Shown in pieces: positions 5,000-5,133 of a stretch of 5,133 bases of DNA. The position numbers were made by a program, and so were the translations under genes. The notes beneath the pieces are model-generated. The model made no database searches. It was not told where the DNA came from and saw only the letters and a program-made list of their open reading frames with translations. Source of the stretch: a bacterium (GTDB lineage Bacteria; Blakebacterota; Blakebacteria; Blakebacterales; Blakebacteraceae); NCBI GenBank assembly GCA_025774205.1, contig JALGWK010000157.1, positions 1-5,133 on the forward strand. The letters are read 5' to 3'. Each line of letters opens with the position of its first letter. Within the stretch, counting starts at the first letter, position 1.

Positions 5000-5133
5000 A
5001 TGGCGATACGAGCGGTTTCTTTCGATCTGGGTCATACGCTCCTCTTCCCCCGCTACGAGTGGTATCGATCGATCGTGGCCTCGACGGGGGTCGAGATCGG
5101 CCGGAACGAACTGGAGCAGCGGGAATCGGAACT
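5000..5133 (+). CDS. HAD-superfamily hydrolase, N-terminal fragment (cut by window end)
   Basis: An open frame runs from the ATG at 5000 through the last base without a stop, giving 44 complete codons. It begins MAIRAVSFDLGHTLLF, which is motif I of the haloacid dehalogenase superfamily (beta strand, nucleophilic Asp9, Thr13). After it comes the start of a helical cap (YEWYRSIVAS, then a charged helix), as in subclass IA enzymes. The second Asp of the usual DxDxT is Gly11. That residue is the acid/base in phosphatases of this fold, so the reaction may differ, or the protein may be one of the FDxGxTL-type HADs known to exist. Start 5000 has only a weak GGGAA upstream, but it puts motif I at the very N-terminus as is normal. 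An in-frame ATG at 4934 would add 22 polar residues. The rest of the gene and its remaining motifs lie outside the window. Confidence 0.8.
   Translation, partial: MAIRAVSFDLGHTLLFPRYEWYRSIVASTGVEIGRNELEQRESE

Overview
The window is a GC-rich, gene-dense stretch of an ordinary bacterial chromosome. It has short intergenic gaps, clear Shine-Dalgarno sites, two well-supported GTG starts, and a Sec-exported protease beside a TatA-type translocase protein. The secreted M14 peptidase carries DxDxDG acidic loops of a kind I associate with environmental Gram-negative lineages such as the FCB group, Gemmatimonadota, Acidobacteriota and candidate phyla. This lineage guess is an inference and is weak. 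I see no rRNA, tRNA, CRISPR array, insertion sequence, phage gene or plasmid gene.

Layout from left to right: a small cupin protein (+, 12-380); a bidirectional Rho-independent terminator (449-484) between convergent genes; a secreted M14-type zinc carboxypeptidase (-, 551-2413); an 81-bp gap containing a strong hairpin (2440-2470); an RluA-family 23S/tRNA pseudouridine synthase with an S4 domain (-, 2495-3568); a 124-bp divergent promoter region; tatA (+, 3693-3974); an inositol-monophosphatase-family phosphatase (-, 3971-4828) whose stop codon interlocks with that of tatA in one CTAG; a 171-bp divergent gap; and the first 44 codons of a HAD-superfamily protein (+, 5000 onward, cut by the window end). 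No gap exceeds 300 bases.

The genes do not form an obvious pathway. They look like independent housekeeping or accessory genes in alternating orientation, and only the pseudouridine synthase and the peptidase could share a transcript. I found no convincing new multi-gene system. The most notable points are: an M14 peptidase in which the expected third zinc-ligand His reads as Asp and the DLNRNF motif reads DLHRNF; a Met/Gly-rich insert in the same protein; a HAD motif I lacking its second Asp; a 12-bp in-frame EEKK repeat in tatA; and the tatA/phosphatase stop-codon overlap, which leaves no room for a terminator between them.
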